Shown: in pieces, positions 1-12,445 of the stretch
Position numbering within the stretch: position 1 is the stretch's first letter
Layout: each line of letters begins with the position of its first letter
From: Apostichopus japonicus
Lineage: Eukaryota; Echinodermata; Holothuroidea; Aspidochirotida; Stichopodidae
Direction of reading: 5' to 3'
Length of the DNA stretch: 64,000 bases
Assembly: GCF_037975245.1 (NCBI RefSeq)
Contig: NC_092564.1
Coordinates: 5,072,484 to 5,136,483, forward strand
Made by a program: the position numbers and the translations under genes
The notes under the pieces: generated by a model
The model's input: only the letters and a program-made list of their open reading frames with translations
What the model was told of the DNA's origin: nothing
The model's database searches: none

Positions 1-688
1 CACACAGTAGTGTATATTTCAGTATGTAGACACCAAATGCGTCACGTTTAAAGCAATCCGGATTTATCTTACAAAAGAAAACGTGTCCTATATTTCATTT
101 TTTAACCGGTGCAAATGTTTCAAGAATACATAAGTTATACGGGGTTAGAATTGTTAGGTATACATCCTATTCAGTACCAGTGTTCATATGATCGACAAGT
201 GTGGGGGGAAGGGTTGCAAAGCTAATCACTTATAATCATTATATTTTAATGATGGTTTCTATGATTCTATCTATTTATCTATATCTATCTATCTATGGAA
301 GTAGAACAATTTTCACAAAGGCAATTTGTGAAAGGGTGGTTTTCGTGTGACAGTTTTACGAGTTCAACAACCGAGTAAAAGATCATTCTGACCAATTGGT
401 AATTACCTGGTAATAACGAAACCAAACTAGTGCATGACCGCAAAGACTGTTAAACTGCTCCCACACAGTGCAGAACATTTATCCACGCAAGATCTTTCTG
501 CTAGAAAAGGTTTGAAGCAAACTGGGTATTCTCGAACGCGCGAAGTGCTTGACAAATTCTACTATGTTGTAATATTTTGTACATCAACTGTGGTATTACA
601 TGTAAACATGCGGAAACGGAAGTAGCCTAATAGAATAATACGAAACAATTCCGTGGTATTTTAACTTCATTTCTCAATTTGTTTACAG

Positions 689-863
689 ATCATTCATTTC
701 AGAGGTAATAAGTACCCAAACCAGTCACGCAGAGAAATATTCGACATGCACTTTGTGGGTTTTCTGCAACACAAAGTTCAGGTGAGTGAGACATTTTGCT
801 GTCAGAATACTAATGATTAACAAGTTAACTTCGCAGCCTCGTAACAACCGGAACCCTTTCGCC

Positions 864-921
<58 letters not shown>

Positions 922-3900
922 ACATGAGTTCACGTCTTGATTGAATATACTGAAAACATGACAGCTGCAACAGTTTGAATCGGTACATTAAAGTGAGTGA
1001 CTTGCGCGACTAGATTAGGAATCTAGTTAGTCTGAATGTTCCTGTTTTGCATTTGAATTTGAAAATGGTACGGGAATTACCAAGGCTTAATGTACACAAC
1101 TTTTCTGTTGAATTATATGTAGCCTATCTCCTTTGGCGTAAATTACATATAGAGGAAACTGTTGAATAAACACCGTACACATAGGACGGGTATATCTTCA
1201 TTGCAACGAATGGAATTTGGCAACCTCCAAGTGCGGTGATGACGTAACTTTTTCGACCAATCATGAGCGACTATTTACACATAATTGCAAACCTGTTTTT
1301 TTTGGGGGGGGGGTGGGGGGCCTGGATGTTACAATGATATAATGCAGTTACTTATTTCGTCTGACTTCAATGATTTCCTGATAGCTTCTTAATTTAAAAA
1401 AAAAACAAATAATATGAAAATAATGAAATTATAAAAAAATCACTGAAGTCAGACGAAACTTGAAGAGTGATCATGAAACTGTTGTAAATTGGCGAATGAC
1501 CTACATTGACACGGGAATGTGGAGTCGAAGTAAGTGTATAGACTCAATAACATTAATTTATCCTATATTTTATCTTGTTTAGAACTGCTTACCGTACGAC
1601 AACCCGAACGAGTTACAGAATGTTGTCGAGCGAAATATTCGTGTGTTGCGAAGGTTTCTTTGAAATTGATGACGGATGTAAACCGAAAGGTTTGATTATT
1701 AATATTATTATTATGATTTATTTATTTTGGTTTCACGTCATTTGATACGTTTATATTCATTTTATCATACCTGTGCATCTAAGTGAGACATAGAACAAAC
1801 GTTACTTAATACAAACTACAGTATGAAATGTTTCCTGAAAGGATATATGGGCGGTATTGCAAAATACAGAAAATGCAGATGACATAACAAGGTACCGTTT
1901 AAGATTTGTCACAGGGGTTCTACTCGTAAAGCGTAACTTTGGCATGTAATAATCAGTACTGAGGAGTCGAATGAGAACTTTATTCCAGAATGCATAACAA
2001 ATAAATGTGTTTCTTAAACGTCTTCTGCCGTGCAGGCAGTTAGTTTCGTTATAGATATATTTCCACTTTTGTTTTTATTTAAAGCCAACTTACGTTACCC
2101 CTATCAACATAATGGTTCTAACCAAAGCCTATCTGTATGTTCCTGTGTTGGTCGAATCTAATGTTAATAATACCAATAATAATAATAATGACCGACTATG
2201 CGATCTGCGTTATAGTCATTGCGGACTTTGCAATCCTCGGTCCTCAACATTTTGCAAGATTGGTTAAAGTGACACTATAGTTTTCCCTTACTGGAAGATT
2301 TCAAAATACCTAATTATGAGCTGATGGTGTCATATTGCAGATATAAAGACACGAAAAGAGTTAAAACACCGAGTGTTATATTATGACTTTAGGTAGAATT
2401 ATAATCCTAATAATTCATAGAACAAGAACAAGAAAAAGAAAACGAGTGAACATGTACAGTATGCTTTCTATACAACAGGCACCGTTGAGTGACATTCATT
2501 CAACGTCGCTTGCCTTGGATAAATTTGTGGTGCGTTGCAAACAAGCCCTTGAGGCCTTGGAAGTAGTCCCCCACCCCCACCCCCTCCTCCGGAGATTTTA
2601 TTTTGCTTCTGTGGAGCTGACCTAATGGTCTGTGTGTAAATGATAAAAGTGGTATGGACATCCAACCTGCAGGCTGCACTGATAACGAAGTATTGTAGCG
2701 TTCTTCAACATACCACAATTAATGTTGTGCCTAAAGTCATCTTTTAAGATTGAAACTGTAGCTTTAGTAGATAGATATTAGATGTAGAGGTAGAGAGAGA
2801 TATTCATACAGCACAATTCACTCTACTAGGCACGGTAGAGGGAGAGTGCTAAGGTTGTGGGGAGACAGGTACACTCCTCCCTCGTAAATACCCAAACCTG
2901 GTAAGTTTTGGAATCTTTCTGTTAATATATAACCATCATTTTCCACCCCAAACTGTGTCACCATATTTTCTATAGATGTAACACGATTCATGATTACGTA
3001 ATAAGTGGTATACTATGATAATCGGTACTGTATTCAAAAATGCATTTTGAATTTTTACGAATCATCATTTGTCCTTCAGGATATTTGGAACAAAAGTCAC
3101 AACATGAAAATAATACTTCTGCAGGCAGACATTTATTCGATTATTAACCTCGCTTTCCATTGCTATCTTTCCTCTTACAACAAGCTGATATTAACCTTAT
3201 ATTGTCTAAGTGTGTGTAACCTATACCCATATTGAATGCAACTATTATTGTACTTACTTCCTTCTCAAGTTGTTTCCCAGACATTTATTGAGCTAATTAG
3301 AATAACACGACCTTTTCTGAAATTGCAATAAAGTCATTTAGTTCAGTCCTAGTTCCATGCTGAGTTAACTTACTCCATTAAGTTTAACTATCATATTTCA
3401 AGTCTAATGGGAACCATGTTTTTAAATACAATATGCTTCTTCGAGCCTGACACATTGAATACATACATATAGTAGAACGACTGCTGCGAGTTGCCTATAC
3501 ATACTGTACAATATGAACTGACGGTTTGTAAACAGAGAAGGAAACAGAGGGCGAGCATGCCATTTCTTCTGTGAAAATGTCAAAGTTAAATGTAAAGTTA
3601 AAGGATATAGATACTCAACCATCGTTATTAATCTATGCGGTAGAGATGACCAATGTTGTGTCATTGAATTGAGCTCGATTCACCTGTATTTTTACTTGTG
3701 ACTTGACTTGACTTGCAGGCAAATGACCCTCTCTATGGTTGTTGTTGGGGTGGGGGGGGAGGGGGGTGGTCAGTACAAGAATATTACCACTTCTTAAGCT
3801 TGGGTATATCGGAGTGCGTATGTATAGGAGACAGGTAAGAGAGGAATGAATTTAATATCCAAACTAGTGAGGTTGTGGTGTATAAGTATTTACTGCTATA

Positions 3901-6900
3901 TTTGAATTGACTTGGCTTGTAATAAGATCAAATGGCGTGTGGTGTGACTTGACTTGTTTTACGATAAAATCAAATGACTTGTGACTTGACTTACCTTGAT
4001 TTGAGAACAAATGACTTGTGACTTGACTTGACAAACGTGTCTTGATTACAACACTGGAAATCACTGTCATGGACAACTATGAACTTTCTCATGCCATTTG
4101 GGAGATATCACGGATGTAAAGTTCTTTCACACGCATGGCTAAAGACTTGATCAAGTCTTAAATATGACATCATCGAGTTACACGTGATTTAATTTCTTAT
4201 GTTTTGTTAGTTTTTTTGCCAAAACAAAGAGAAAGTAAAAAGTGTGTCAGATCCTAGTGTCAATATATAAAATATCATATATTTACAAAATGGCAGTTTC
4301 CAGACACAACCTTTATACTATGATATATTCCAGTAAGAGTTTTCTTAGCTGCTGGGACAGATCTCTGGCATATAAGATTGAGATGATGTTTGAGTTTGTA
4401 TATGCCCTTTAATTATGCAGTCAGTCACTTTTAAAGGGAAATATGTACATCATGTATATTTATGCATGCCTGTATGAAACTCTCCTTCCATTCACATGTC
4501 TTATTTTTTTGTCTTTTTTTCTAGTTCCTTCAACTTTGCCCATGACATCCTCAGTATCTTCGTCGATATCATACTCCAGCACTCCTACAGCGTCCTCACA
4601 CGAAACCACCGAAAGTACACATCAAGCACTATCAACCGATCTGGATAATATATCAACCTTACCAATGCGTAACATTGTAGCAAAGCCATTACCACTAACA
4701 ACAAAAATGATGATTTCTGGTTTCATCATTATTCCAGTTTTCCTTATATTGATTCTCTTTATTATGATATTGGTATCAAGGAAAAAACGAAAACTTCCCA
4801 GGTAATTTTATTAAGATGTTTAACACCAATTGAAAGAGGGTTTAATCAAGAACTGGTGCAAATATCTACGCCGAAAGACGTGTAGGCTTTACTAACTAAT
4901 ACGGATAAGGATAAGGATATGGTGGTTGGTATATATCGTAATAGGAGTAATAACCACTTATGAATTCCATTTTTGACTATCAGTTTTTTGTCTCGGAGGA
5001 GGATGTTTCGTTTTCCTCTTTGTAGGATTCTGGTCGCAAAATGTTTAGCCCAGAGCCCTCAACTGGGAAAATTATTAGCTATATGTTCTGCTTTTCTCTC
5101 CTAACCGCTTTAATATTCACCTTCGTGTAATGGTAATCAGATATATTTAGTTTAGACTGTTAGCAACATTATAAACAGACATGTACAAGAAAGCATATAT
5201 AAGGTTTAAAGACTTCATTAAACTCGTTCATAGAATTTCAATAAATCATGGCTGTGAGGTCTTTGTGTATTCGGCAAGTGAAGTCGCCTATCCGAGCCCA
5301 TTTTCACATCTCACGATGTTTGAACTTGTATCATAATGATACTAACAAAGGAAATTGACAATTCTCTTTGTAGTAACATTTCATGTCCTCAGAATTAACT
5401 TACTAAACACGTCGAACCTACTTCCTACGTCGAACCTAATTAACCCTGTATATTAGCTACGCTTTGGTATTTTACATCAACTCTGGTTATTGCTTAGCGG
5501 CTTGCTAAGCATTATTGTTACACAATTCATTTGCAGTTCATGCAAAATCAACAATGGATACTTTCAAGAACGTTTGTAAGAATGTTATTGCATATGCACC
5601 GAATTACATTATTGTTCATTCCTGTTTCTGTTAAAGGTAGAATCGAGTCTTATTATTTATTTTTTGTTTAAATTTACAGATCACCTCAGCGGTCACAGGA
5701 TGACTCAAATAATGGTATGTTGAAAAGATCAGTTTCATTCGTCCTTTTTGGCTGAGTTCCATCAGTTCACCCGATACACACAGAGAATCTTAAAGTTTTG
5801 TACCAAAGTAACTACTGGATCGTGATATGAATCCGTAGCATGTGCTATTAGAATAACAGTAAGAACGAGGATAGGTGTAATTCCCACAAATCCAGTTGTT
5901 GGGATTACACATCCTCAGTTCTTACTGTCAACCTATTAGCACATGCTACCGGTTTACCAGTTTTGTCAGAACAATCCAGTTTTTACTAATGTGGTACAAA
6001 GTTTTAAGATTTACATTAGTTACTGTAATCTGTGTGAGTCGACTGGTCAGTTTATTAATATCGCCCTAGATAGAAAACGAGCTATATAGCCTATGTTTGC
6101 GATACTCGCGATATTCTCAATACAATGCATCCAAACTGTGTACATACTGTAAGGAGGATATAGTGGTCATGGTGTACCCTTTACACGTGGTTTCTTTTCT
6201 CCTATACTTTTCCAGTAGGTACAATGAACCAGGATGAACATCTTCATAACGAATACTACTCAATATCATCAACCAATCAGGCTCAAAATACCGGCCAATC
6301 TTCTGCCACAGTCTCCCCAGTTGCCAGAGAATCTCCATCTCATTCTAAAATAAAGGAGAAAACGTTAAGCCCATTGTCAGTTTTCTACCAAAAAATTAAC
6401 AAAAATAAAACCAAAGAAGCCGACCATCAACAAGAGGAGGAGGGTGTCAACGTAGTAGCGAGTTTTCTCGGAGAGACTGAGTTCCAAGAGGGTTCCCATT
6501 ACTATACAAATATGGATAAATCATCACCTGGTAATGTCTCTAAGGGCTGCACAGAGATGCGTGGTTCGACAACGAGCGTAGGTTCAAGTTTACAGCAATC
6601 TTTCACCGACATGCGAGGTGACGAGGTGTACAATGAAATGGAAAACCCTGACCATACCGAAGACGGAGCCTTTGCGGATTATGAACATTATAACCAACTT
6701 GAAACCAAAGGTAAAGAAGTATTGAAGAGTGATGGAAGCTATGATGTCCTAAAAAGGACAGATTCCTTACTACAGGGTATTCCCATGGCGGAGCAGAACC
6801 CATATGATGTGCTGGGTTCAGATGAACCCGGTAGAAGCGATACGTACGGCATCGGGGCAGGAGGAGGAAGAGGAAGTAGCCCACATCAATCTCCAGATGG

Positions 6901-7048
6901 TCAAACGCGAGATGTTCATGAAGACGCCAACCCGAATGAGATGCAGAATGACACGCATTCTGAATCAGTTTATTACAATACACCCGAAGAAACAGCTAGA
7001 AATAGAATGGATTCTTCACAGGAAGGTATCTATACGAACGTTTCTTAA
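689..7048 (+). CDS. EMI-domain transmembrane receptor, copy A (5'-truncated by window edge)
   Basis: Exons read as 689-781, 1583-1689, 4525-4801, 5680-5714 and 6219-7048; the signal-peptide exon is outside the window. Junction phases are 2, 1, 2, 1 and the frame stays open. Exons 2-3 encode the distal part of an EMI domain, with Cys residues in TCT, VFC, VCC and DGC and a repeated YRT-type stretch. Exon 4 encodes a Ser/Thr-rich stalk, a transmembrane helix and the basic RKKRK motif. The last exon is a long acidic, polar tail with YTNM, YNEM, YNQL, two YDVL, YYNT and YTNV motifs. EMI plus a tyrosine-rich tail is known from CED-1/Draper/MEGF10 phagocytic receptors, but no EGF-like exon is visible in the 2.8-kb intron before the stalk. 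The last exon begins after TAG at 6218; CAG at 6213-6215 is a second possible acceptor. I infer phosphotyrosine signalling; the ligand is unknown. Confidence 0.8.
868..917. repeat. (TA)n microsatellite
   Basis: Pure alternating TA run inside the intron between exons 2 and 3 of copy A. It is absent from copy B, where a different sequence occupies this place. Confidence 0.95.
3695..4040. repeat. Degenerate CTTGACTTG-type repeat (copy A)
   Basis: The motif TTGTGACTTGACTTG recurs irregularly within the intron before the stalk/TM exon. A shorter version occurs in copy B. It is a simple-sequence remnant; no coding content is seen. Confidence 0.6.
5786..6012. repeat. Foldback (long inverted-repeat) MITE, copy A intron
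   Basis: Two arms of about 100 bases are imperfect reverse complements around a centre near 5895. The outer ends read AATCTTAAAGTTTTGTACC and, reversed, the matching end near 6012. The whole unit is also present in copy B, so it predates the duplication. No coding capacity. Confidence 0.8.
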
Positions 7049-7443
7049 CACAGGGAAACATACTTTTTCTCCGCCGATGGCGTGGATGAGTCGGGCTGCG
7101 TTAACGCTCAATGGCTACCTATGTCTAGGACGACTATTTAAGAGAGCAACGGGAAGGGAGAAGGTGGCGTGCTCAATATCAATTAGAATCGCTAAAAAGC
7201 CCATTTCAATCTTTAATGGTAATGGATGGAAAGAAATATCAGGTCTCTACAATAGCACGTGCCAATGGTTATTTGTTTTCTAACTGTGTCAATTAAGGCC
7301 AAATGGTTTGCTATCATTATCATCATGTAAGAAATACATGCATAAAGTCATACAAAAGAATCATCTATCACCTTCTTTAACGCATTTTCGTTACTGAAAT
7401 GGTATACCACACCCTATACCCCAAAAAACTGAACTAGGTCTAT

Positions 7444-7449
7444 AATAAA
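7444..7449 (+). promoter_or_regulatory. Candidate polyadenylation signal, copy A
   Basis: AATAAA lies about 395 bases after the stop codon of copy A. Copy B has an AATAAA at a similar distance. Confidence 0.4.
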
Positions 7450-7883
7450 AAAAAAATAATAATCAGGAAATTATGATACTTTGACGAAAGAACAGTTTTT
7501 GGTTTAGAAATTGCAGAAACATTTTGCAATGTTAATGTTTCACACAGTATACTTGATCTGCCTATCGAATGAAGAGATGGTATTACGGCTTTCTGTTTCG
7601 AACAATATAGGCTGCAAGAATAAAGAAAATAAACCGATGTTTCACTTTGAAGCCACTGCTGCTTCCGCAACATGATGGTCTTTGTATCAACGATAGAGTC
7701 AGTTATACGGTATAACACTGAACATTGTTGAAACTTATGATGATACGTTTCCATTTAGAGCTTGAGAGTTTACGAGGAATATCAGAAACAACTTATAACT
7801 TAAATGATTTTTTTTCTTTCTTGTAATTGTAAACAATTACTAACTCCGTGTTGTCATGAACTGCAGGTTAAGATTCTTATAAC

Positions 7884-8251
7884 CAAGGGCGTAGGAACCG
7901 GGGGGGGCTGGGGGCGCCAGCCCCCAGTGAAAATTGTGGAGGGGCGGAAGTATCATTCCGCCCCCCCCGCTTCGCAAGTCAGAAAACCCCTTTTTCATTT
8001 CCAAATGAGAAAAAAATCTCATTTGGAGCACCAAATTGCATCTAAGGCCTGGTGAAAATACAAAATTAAGTTTACAAAATGGAGTGGGTGTTGAAGTGTG
8101 CTATATTGCACCAAATTGCATCTGAGGCTACCTGGAAATGCAAAAAATTCCAAAGGGGAGGGGGACACCCCCTCCCCTTATACCCCTCCCCCAGGCCGGC
8201 CATCAGCCTTCAGCCCCCCCCCCCACTCAAAAGTACCTTCCTACGACACTG
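7884..8251. mobile_element. hAT-type MITE, 368 bp, specific to copy A
   Basis: The insertion is flanked by a perfect 8-bp duplication CTTATAAC (7876-7883 and 8252-8259). The empty site with one CTTATAAC is preserved in copy B near 50,531. The ends CAAGGGCGTAGGAACC and, reversed, CAGTGTCGTAGGAAGG form imperfect terminal inverted repeats of hAT style. The interior has G- and C-runs and two copies of GCACCAAATTGCATCT. There is no coding capacity. It inserted after the gene duplication. Confidence 0.93.
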
Positions 8252-8259
8252 CTTATAAC

Positions 8260-10310
8260 AACGCGATATGCAACACATCTTTCAACAAGTTGTGTTTCAA
8301 ACGTACCCTTAATTCCAAACAGTTACAATTAACTCCTTTTTTGAGAGAGAGAGAGTCAATGATTAGAACTGTGGTGAGGTGTGAAGATCAATCTGAGAGT
8401 TATTCCAATTCTGCTCTATCAGAAGTAAATTGTTTTATTCAATAAGGTCTAAATTTGCAGTAATTCAGCTTTGAGGTAAACGTATTTAACTCCATAGAAA
8501 GAGTGATTGTTATGTGCACTCTCAAAGAATGAATTCTCTTTGCTTGGATTTGATAATGTGCCTTATTATTCATTTGCTTTTGTTGGCGAAATTGTATAGG
8601 TTTCTTAAAAGGAAGGGTCACAGCATGTGTGTGAAGTAATAATAAAAGTATTTATACTTAGACTTGAATTTGTGTACATCCTTATAAGTCGTTTGCATTC
8701 AACAATATAACTTCTAGCAACATGCTTGTCCAATTCCTAGTGAAATGTGCTGGACGTTTGTTTTAGCTTAACTTTTAATTACCTTGGTTTCGTTTTTATT
8801 GCATTTACTGTTTTATCCGGTCCTGTGTTCGTTTCGTATATTGTCTTTTTTTATGCCTCTGCTTTCTTGTTAGAGGAATCCTTTTACGTAATAAATAAAT
8901 GTTTATAATATATATTTTTGGAAGCTGCTTTTGTAAAGAGAAAGGTGGGATACCATTTCACTTCGCTACAGTTGCAAATATACAAACTCACACTGAAGTT
9001 TCATGCACTCAAGTTTATCTTAATAATTTACCCTTTTCATTGCGTCATGTCAACATTTTCACCAAACTGACCAAATTTTACTCAGACTGAGATGGAATCG
9101 ATCAAATCAACAGCTTCATGATCGAACCAAGGCAATACATGTAGTAACCTTCAGTATTAAAATGCACGTTATAGGGAATTTGATCCTATTCCCCAAATTT
9201 TCGCCACACAGAATTGACTTCAAAACGTTCTACTTCAGTTTGATACAGCTTGATACTCTATTCGACCTTCATCGCATCCAACTATCTTTTCTGTGTTTGT
9301 CCGTTAGTACCGCGAAGAAGCAAAGGAGTCTCTACCATCATTATCTCCTATAGATTTACAGGAATGATTCATAATGTAATCATTTGACTGCTTTTAAGAA
9401 GCAACCTAGAGGTATATGTGGACCAGCCTGACCAGGATTGCCTCAGCGTAGTCACATGTCAGTAGCAGTCAGGATGGGGTGGGGCGGTGGGGACAGTGTG
9501 GGCGGTGGGGGAGGGCTCATTAGATAGCTGTAAGGAAAGAAACTATTTGGGTCGATGAAGCCTATCACCAAATGATGTTCCGAAGGGTGACGCATGGATA
9601 AGTCAGACGTTTGGTCTTGATGCGTTTTAGTCCAAGTAAATCAATGTTTCTGTAGCTGTTCCGGTTTTCACTATAGTCACTTGTAACATAAACCTCTCGG
9701 GAATGCTTCTTTGAGGCTAAATTAATGACGACATCAGTGTTAAAGTTAATCCATTTTGTATTTAAATTCTTATAACTCAAAACCAAAACGCGTTCTGTTA
9801 GCGTCATATAATCAATACAAAACCATTGATTGCTATATATTCGGCATCATTCTTCTTTGCCAAATTGGTCATGCCTTGTAAACAAGTCGATTGGGTCCCT
9901 AAAAAGTGTTATGTGTCCTTATTGAGGATTGCATCTGAGAAAGGTCTGTGTTACATTTAATAGTCCAGCCGTTGTAAGTGATGAGCCTCAGATATTTTAA
10001 GGGTCAAGTTAAACGTGGTATAGAAATTCAACATGGACGGGTGGCGAACGGTCTACAGATAGCATGTCCAAATTAATTTTGTGCCTAAAGACATCCCATA
10101 AAGATCAAAGTGAAAACTTGATGTGACAGTATTCATAAAAAAAACGTAATTTGGTGGTTCAATGCGTGTTAAATCATCACACTTGCGCAAAATATCAAAC
10201 ATTAATTTCAAATTTCGGTGTTAACTGCTGGAAGTTAATAGGTACCTGTAACCAGGGTATTTACTGGTTAGAATTACTTTATTTTCGTCTTATGGTATTT
10301 CGTCTGTTTG
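8260..10310. other. 3' flank of copy A, no gene recognised
   Basis: This stretch is shared with copy B (about 50,540-52,594). Short open frames in it are not preserved between copies, for example near 9,162, where a small deletion in B breaks the frame. I see AT-rich flank and a G-rich patch near 9,475-9,515, but no exon with supporting splice sites. Confidence 0.6.
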
Positions 10311-11056
10311 TAGCTCATACCAGCATGCTGGTGTGAGCTATTGTTACAGTGCGGCGTCTATCATTCTATCACTCTATCCGTCAACAATTGGTAAAACCGC
10401 TCTCACTCACACAGTGTTTAATGGAATTTCATGAAACTTGGACACAAGGACCATTGGGTATAGGGCCATCAGAGATGGTCCGAAATTTGGGGTCAAAGGT
10501 CACCTGTGGGCCATAATGGGCCATTTTGTGGAAATACGCAAAATGCTTCTTCTCCTACAGATTCCATGGTACAATGTTGAGGGTTTGTCACTATAGTACT
10601 ATGGAAGTTTTACCTTCAGGGTGTTCATGAATTTGAGATCAAAGATCAACTAGGGGTCTTTTGTGGCCCGGGCAGCGGCCCTATATTTTCAAATTGCTTC
10701 CGTTCGTACAGTGTATGGCCAGTTATAATGAAACTTGGTCACAACGTTCCTCGGGATGAGAGTTACGAGGGGTGTTCGGAAAATTGAGGTCAAATGTCAT
10801 TTAGGGGGTCATCGGGGGTCATTCTTTGTAATATTTTCAAATATCTCAATCTCCTCAAGATTTTGATGGATCATATTCAAAGTTGAAATGATGATTGTTG
10901 GATTGTGTATGAATAAGGTGATGCCTAATAATTTTTGGTCAAAAGTTAATTAATTACAATTAACCCCCATTGTTTAAAAAAATCTGAGCCTTCACCTTTT
11001 TGCCAAAGCTCCTTTAATTTGTCTCCCAGTCTCTGCAGTGTTTGTTTACATTGTGG
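10311..11056 (+). mobile_element. Element E, truncated copy (Helentron-like)
   Basis: It starts with a near-perfect 28-base palindrome (AGCTCATACC ... GGTGTGAGCT), then a short array of 8-base TCTATCAC-type units, and matches 52,595-53,343 closely. It stops about 740 bases in, where similarity to the full copy ends. The body contains GGTCAAAGGTCA-type segments seen widely in animal repeats. Placement in the Helentron/HINE class is inferred from the full copy at 52,595. Confidence 0.8.
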
Positions 11057-11681
11057 TTAGAGACTAGGAAACATTTGGGTAATTAAGGCAATATGACTTT
11101 TCACTTTTTCTCCAAGTAAAAGCTGAAAAATGAAAGATGTACGAGTGAATTCAACCCTTTTACGTTGAAATGTGGTCTGTTAACCAAGGCCTGGTTTTTG
11201 CATTGTATAAGTACATGCAAAATATGACATTTGAAATATGTTGCGTATTTTCTCATTTATTTGCATGTAACATTTCTTATTTGTAAAATTCTGTAAATAT
11301 ACATTTATTCAGAAATGCAGGATACATAGCCATTTACATGGAATAATTTTACACCACAGTGTTACCTTGTTAATTCATAGTAAAACGAGCAGACATAAAC
11401 ATTTTATCTCTATTCTGGTGGATTAGATGTCTTAAAAGAGTTTGCTGTTACAGATACTAACAAATTAAGCAATTTAGCCATAACATTCACTGAATTTTGA
11501 ATAAACCATCACTTACTAACAAAAGCAAAGATTTTTATCAATCAATTTGACAAAATATAGCAAAAATTTAATATATGATTATTTTTGGTATGATTTTCCC
11601 AAAGCGAACATAAAATACAAGTATTTTTTGATAAATAGTCATTTTGGGGCAAAATGGATATATTGTACAGTTTTTTTTTGT
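11057..11681. other. Unassigned AT-rich sequence
   Basis: AT-rich sequence between the truncated element E and the 70-bp minisatellite. It is absent from copy B. No exon, RNA gene or clear repeat was recognised. Confidence 0.5.
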
Positions 11682-12362
11682 ATCTTTGGGGCGTTCCAAT
11701 ACACCCCAACCAGTTAAGTGTAGCAATACACCTCTACTTGTAATAAGTTCTATCTTTGGGGCGTTCCAATACACCCCAACCAGTTAAGTGTAGCAATACA
11801 CCTCTACTTGTAATAAGTTCTATCTTTGGGCGTACCAATACGCCCCAACCAGTTAAGTGTAGCAATAGACCACTATGATAAATTGTATATATCTTTGGGG
11901 CGTACCAGTACGCCCCAACCAGTTAAGTGTAGCAATACACCACTATGATTAATTATATATATCTTTGGGGCGTACCAGTACGCCCCAACCAGTTAAATGT
12001 TGAAATATACCACTATGATAAATTGTATATATCTTTGGGGCGTACCAGTACGCCCCAACCAGTTAAGTGTAGAAATATACCTCTATGATAAATTGTATAT
12101 ATCTTTGGGGCGTACCAGTACGCCCCAACCAGTTAAGTGTAGCAATACACCACTATGATTAATTGTATTTATCTTTGGGGCGTACCAGTACGCCCCAACC
12201 AGTTAAGTGTAGCAATACACTACTATGATTAATTATATATATCTTTGGGGTGTACCAGTACGCCCCAACCAGTTTAGAGTAGAAATACACCCCTATGATA
12301 AATTGTATATATCTTTGGGGCGTACCAGTACGCCCCAACCAGTTAAGTGTAAGCAATACACC
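11682..12362. repeat. Minisatellite, 70-bp unit, about 10 copies, with palindromic core
   Basis: Units begin ATCTTTGGGG at 11682, 11752, 11822, 11891, 11961, 12031, 12101, 12171, 12241 and 12311, so the period is almost always exactly 70. Most units contain the 20-base palindromic core GGGGCGTACCAGTACGCCCC followed by AACCAGTTAAGTGTAG. The first two units carry an imperfect core (GGGGCGTTCCAATACACCCC). Confidence 0.96.
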
Positions 12363-12445
12363 AAGAAAATTGTGTGTGTTTCTCAAAACTACATATCTTC
12401 TTTTACACAAGTTTTTGCAAGAAAATAAGAGTACACACTGCCCAA

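Larger units (their letters stand above)
1..11056 (+). repeat. Segmental tandem duplication, copy A
   Basis: This block is collinear with 41,106-53,343 at high nucleotide identity, in exons, introns and 3' flank alike. The left end runs off the window. The right end of similarity falls inside a dispersed repeat (element E) near 11,056, after which the two copies share nothing. Copy-specific insertions and deletions shift the offset from about 41,104 at exon 2 to about 42,292 at the right end. Bases 1-688 correspond to the intron between exons 1 and 2 of copy B, so the first exon of copy A should lie a few hundred bases left of the window. Confidence 0.95.

Noticed and set aside
434-625. A 63-codon frame kept in both copies (also 41,538-41,729)
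   Set aside because: It lies in the intron between exons 1 and 2, and all differences are consistent with overall copy identity. No domain or signal peptide.
2210-2270. A cysteine-bearing stretch (RLCDLRYSHCGLCNP) that could be an EGF-like exon
   Set aside because: Two of its cysteines are lost in the matching copy B sequence and there are no fitting splice sites, so it is not a conserved EGF exon.
6804-7283. A 159-codon frame overlapping the receptor tail exon, also present as 163 codons in copy B
   Set aside because: It is an alternate-frame shadow of the tail exon. Its preservation follows from the recent duplication, and it has no recognisable domain or splice support.
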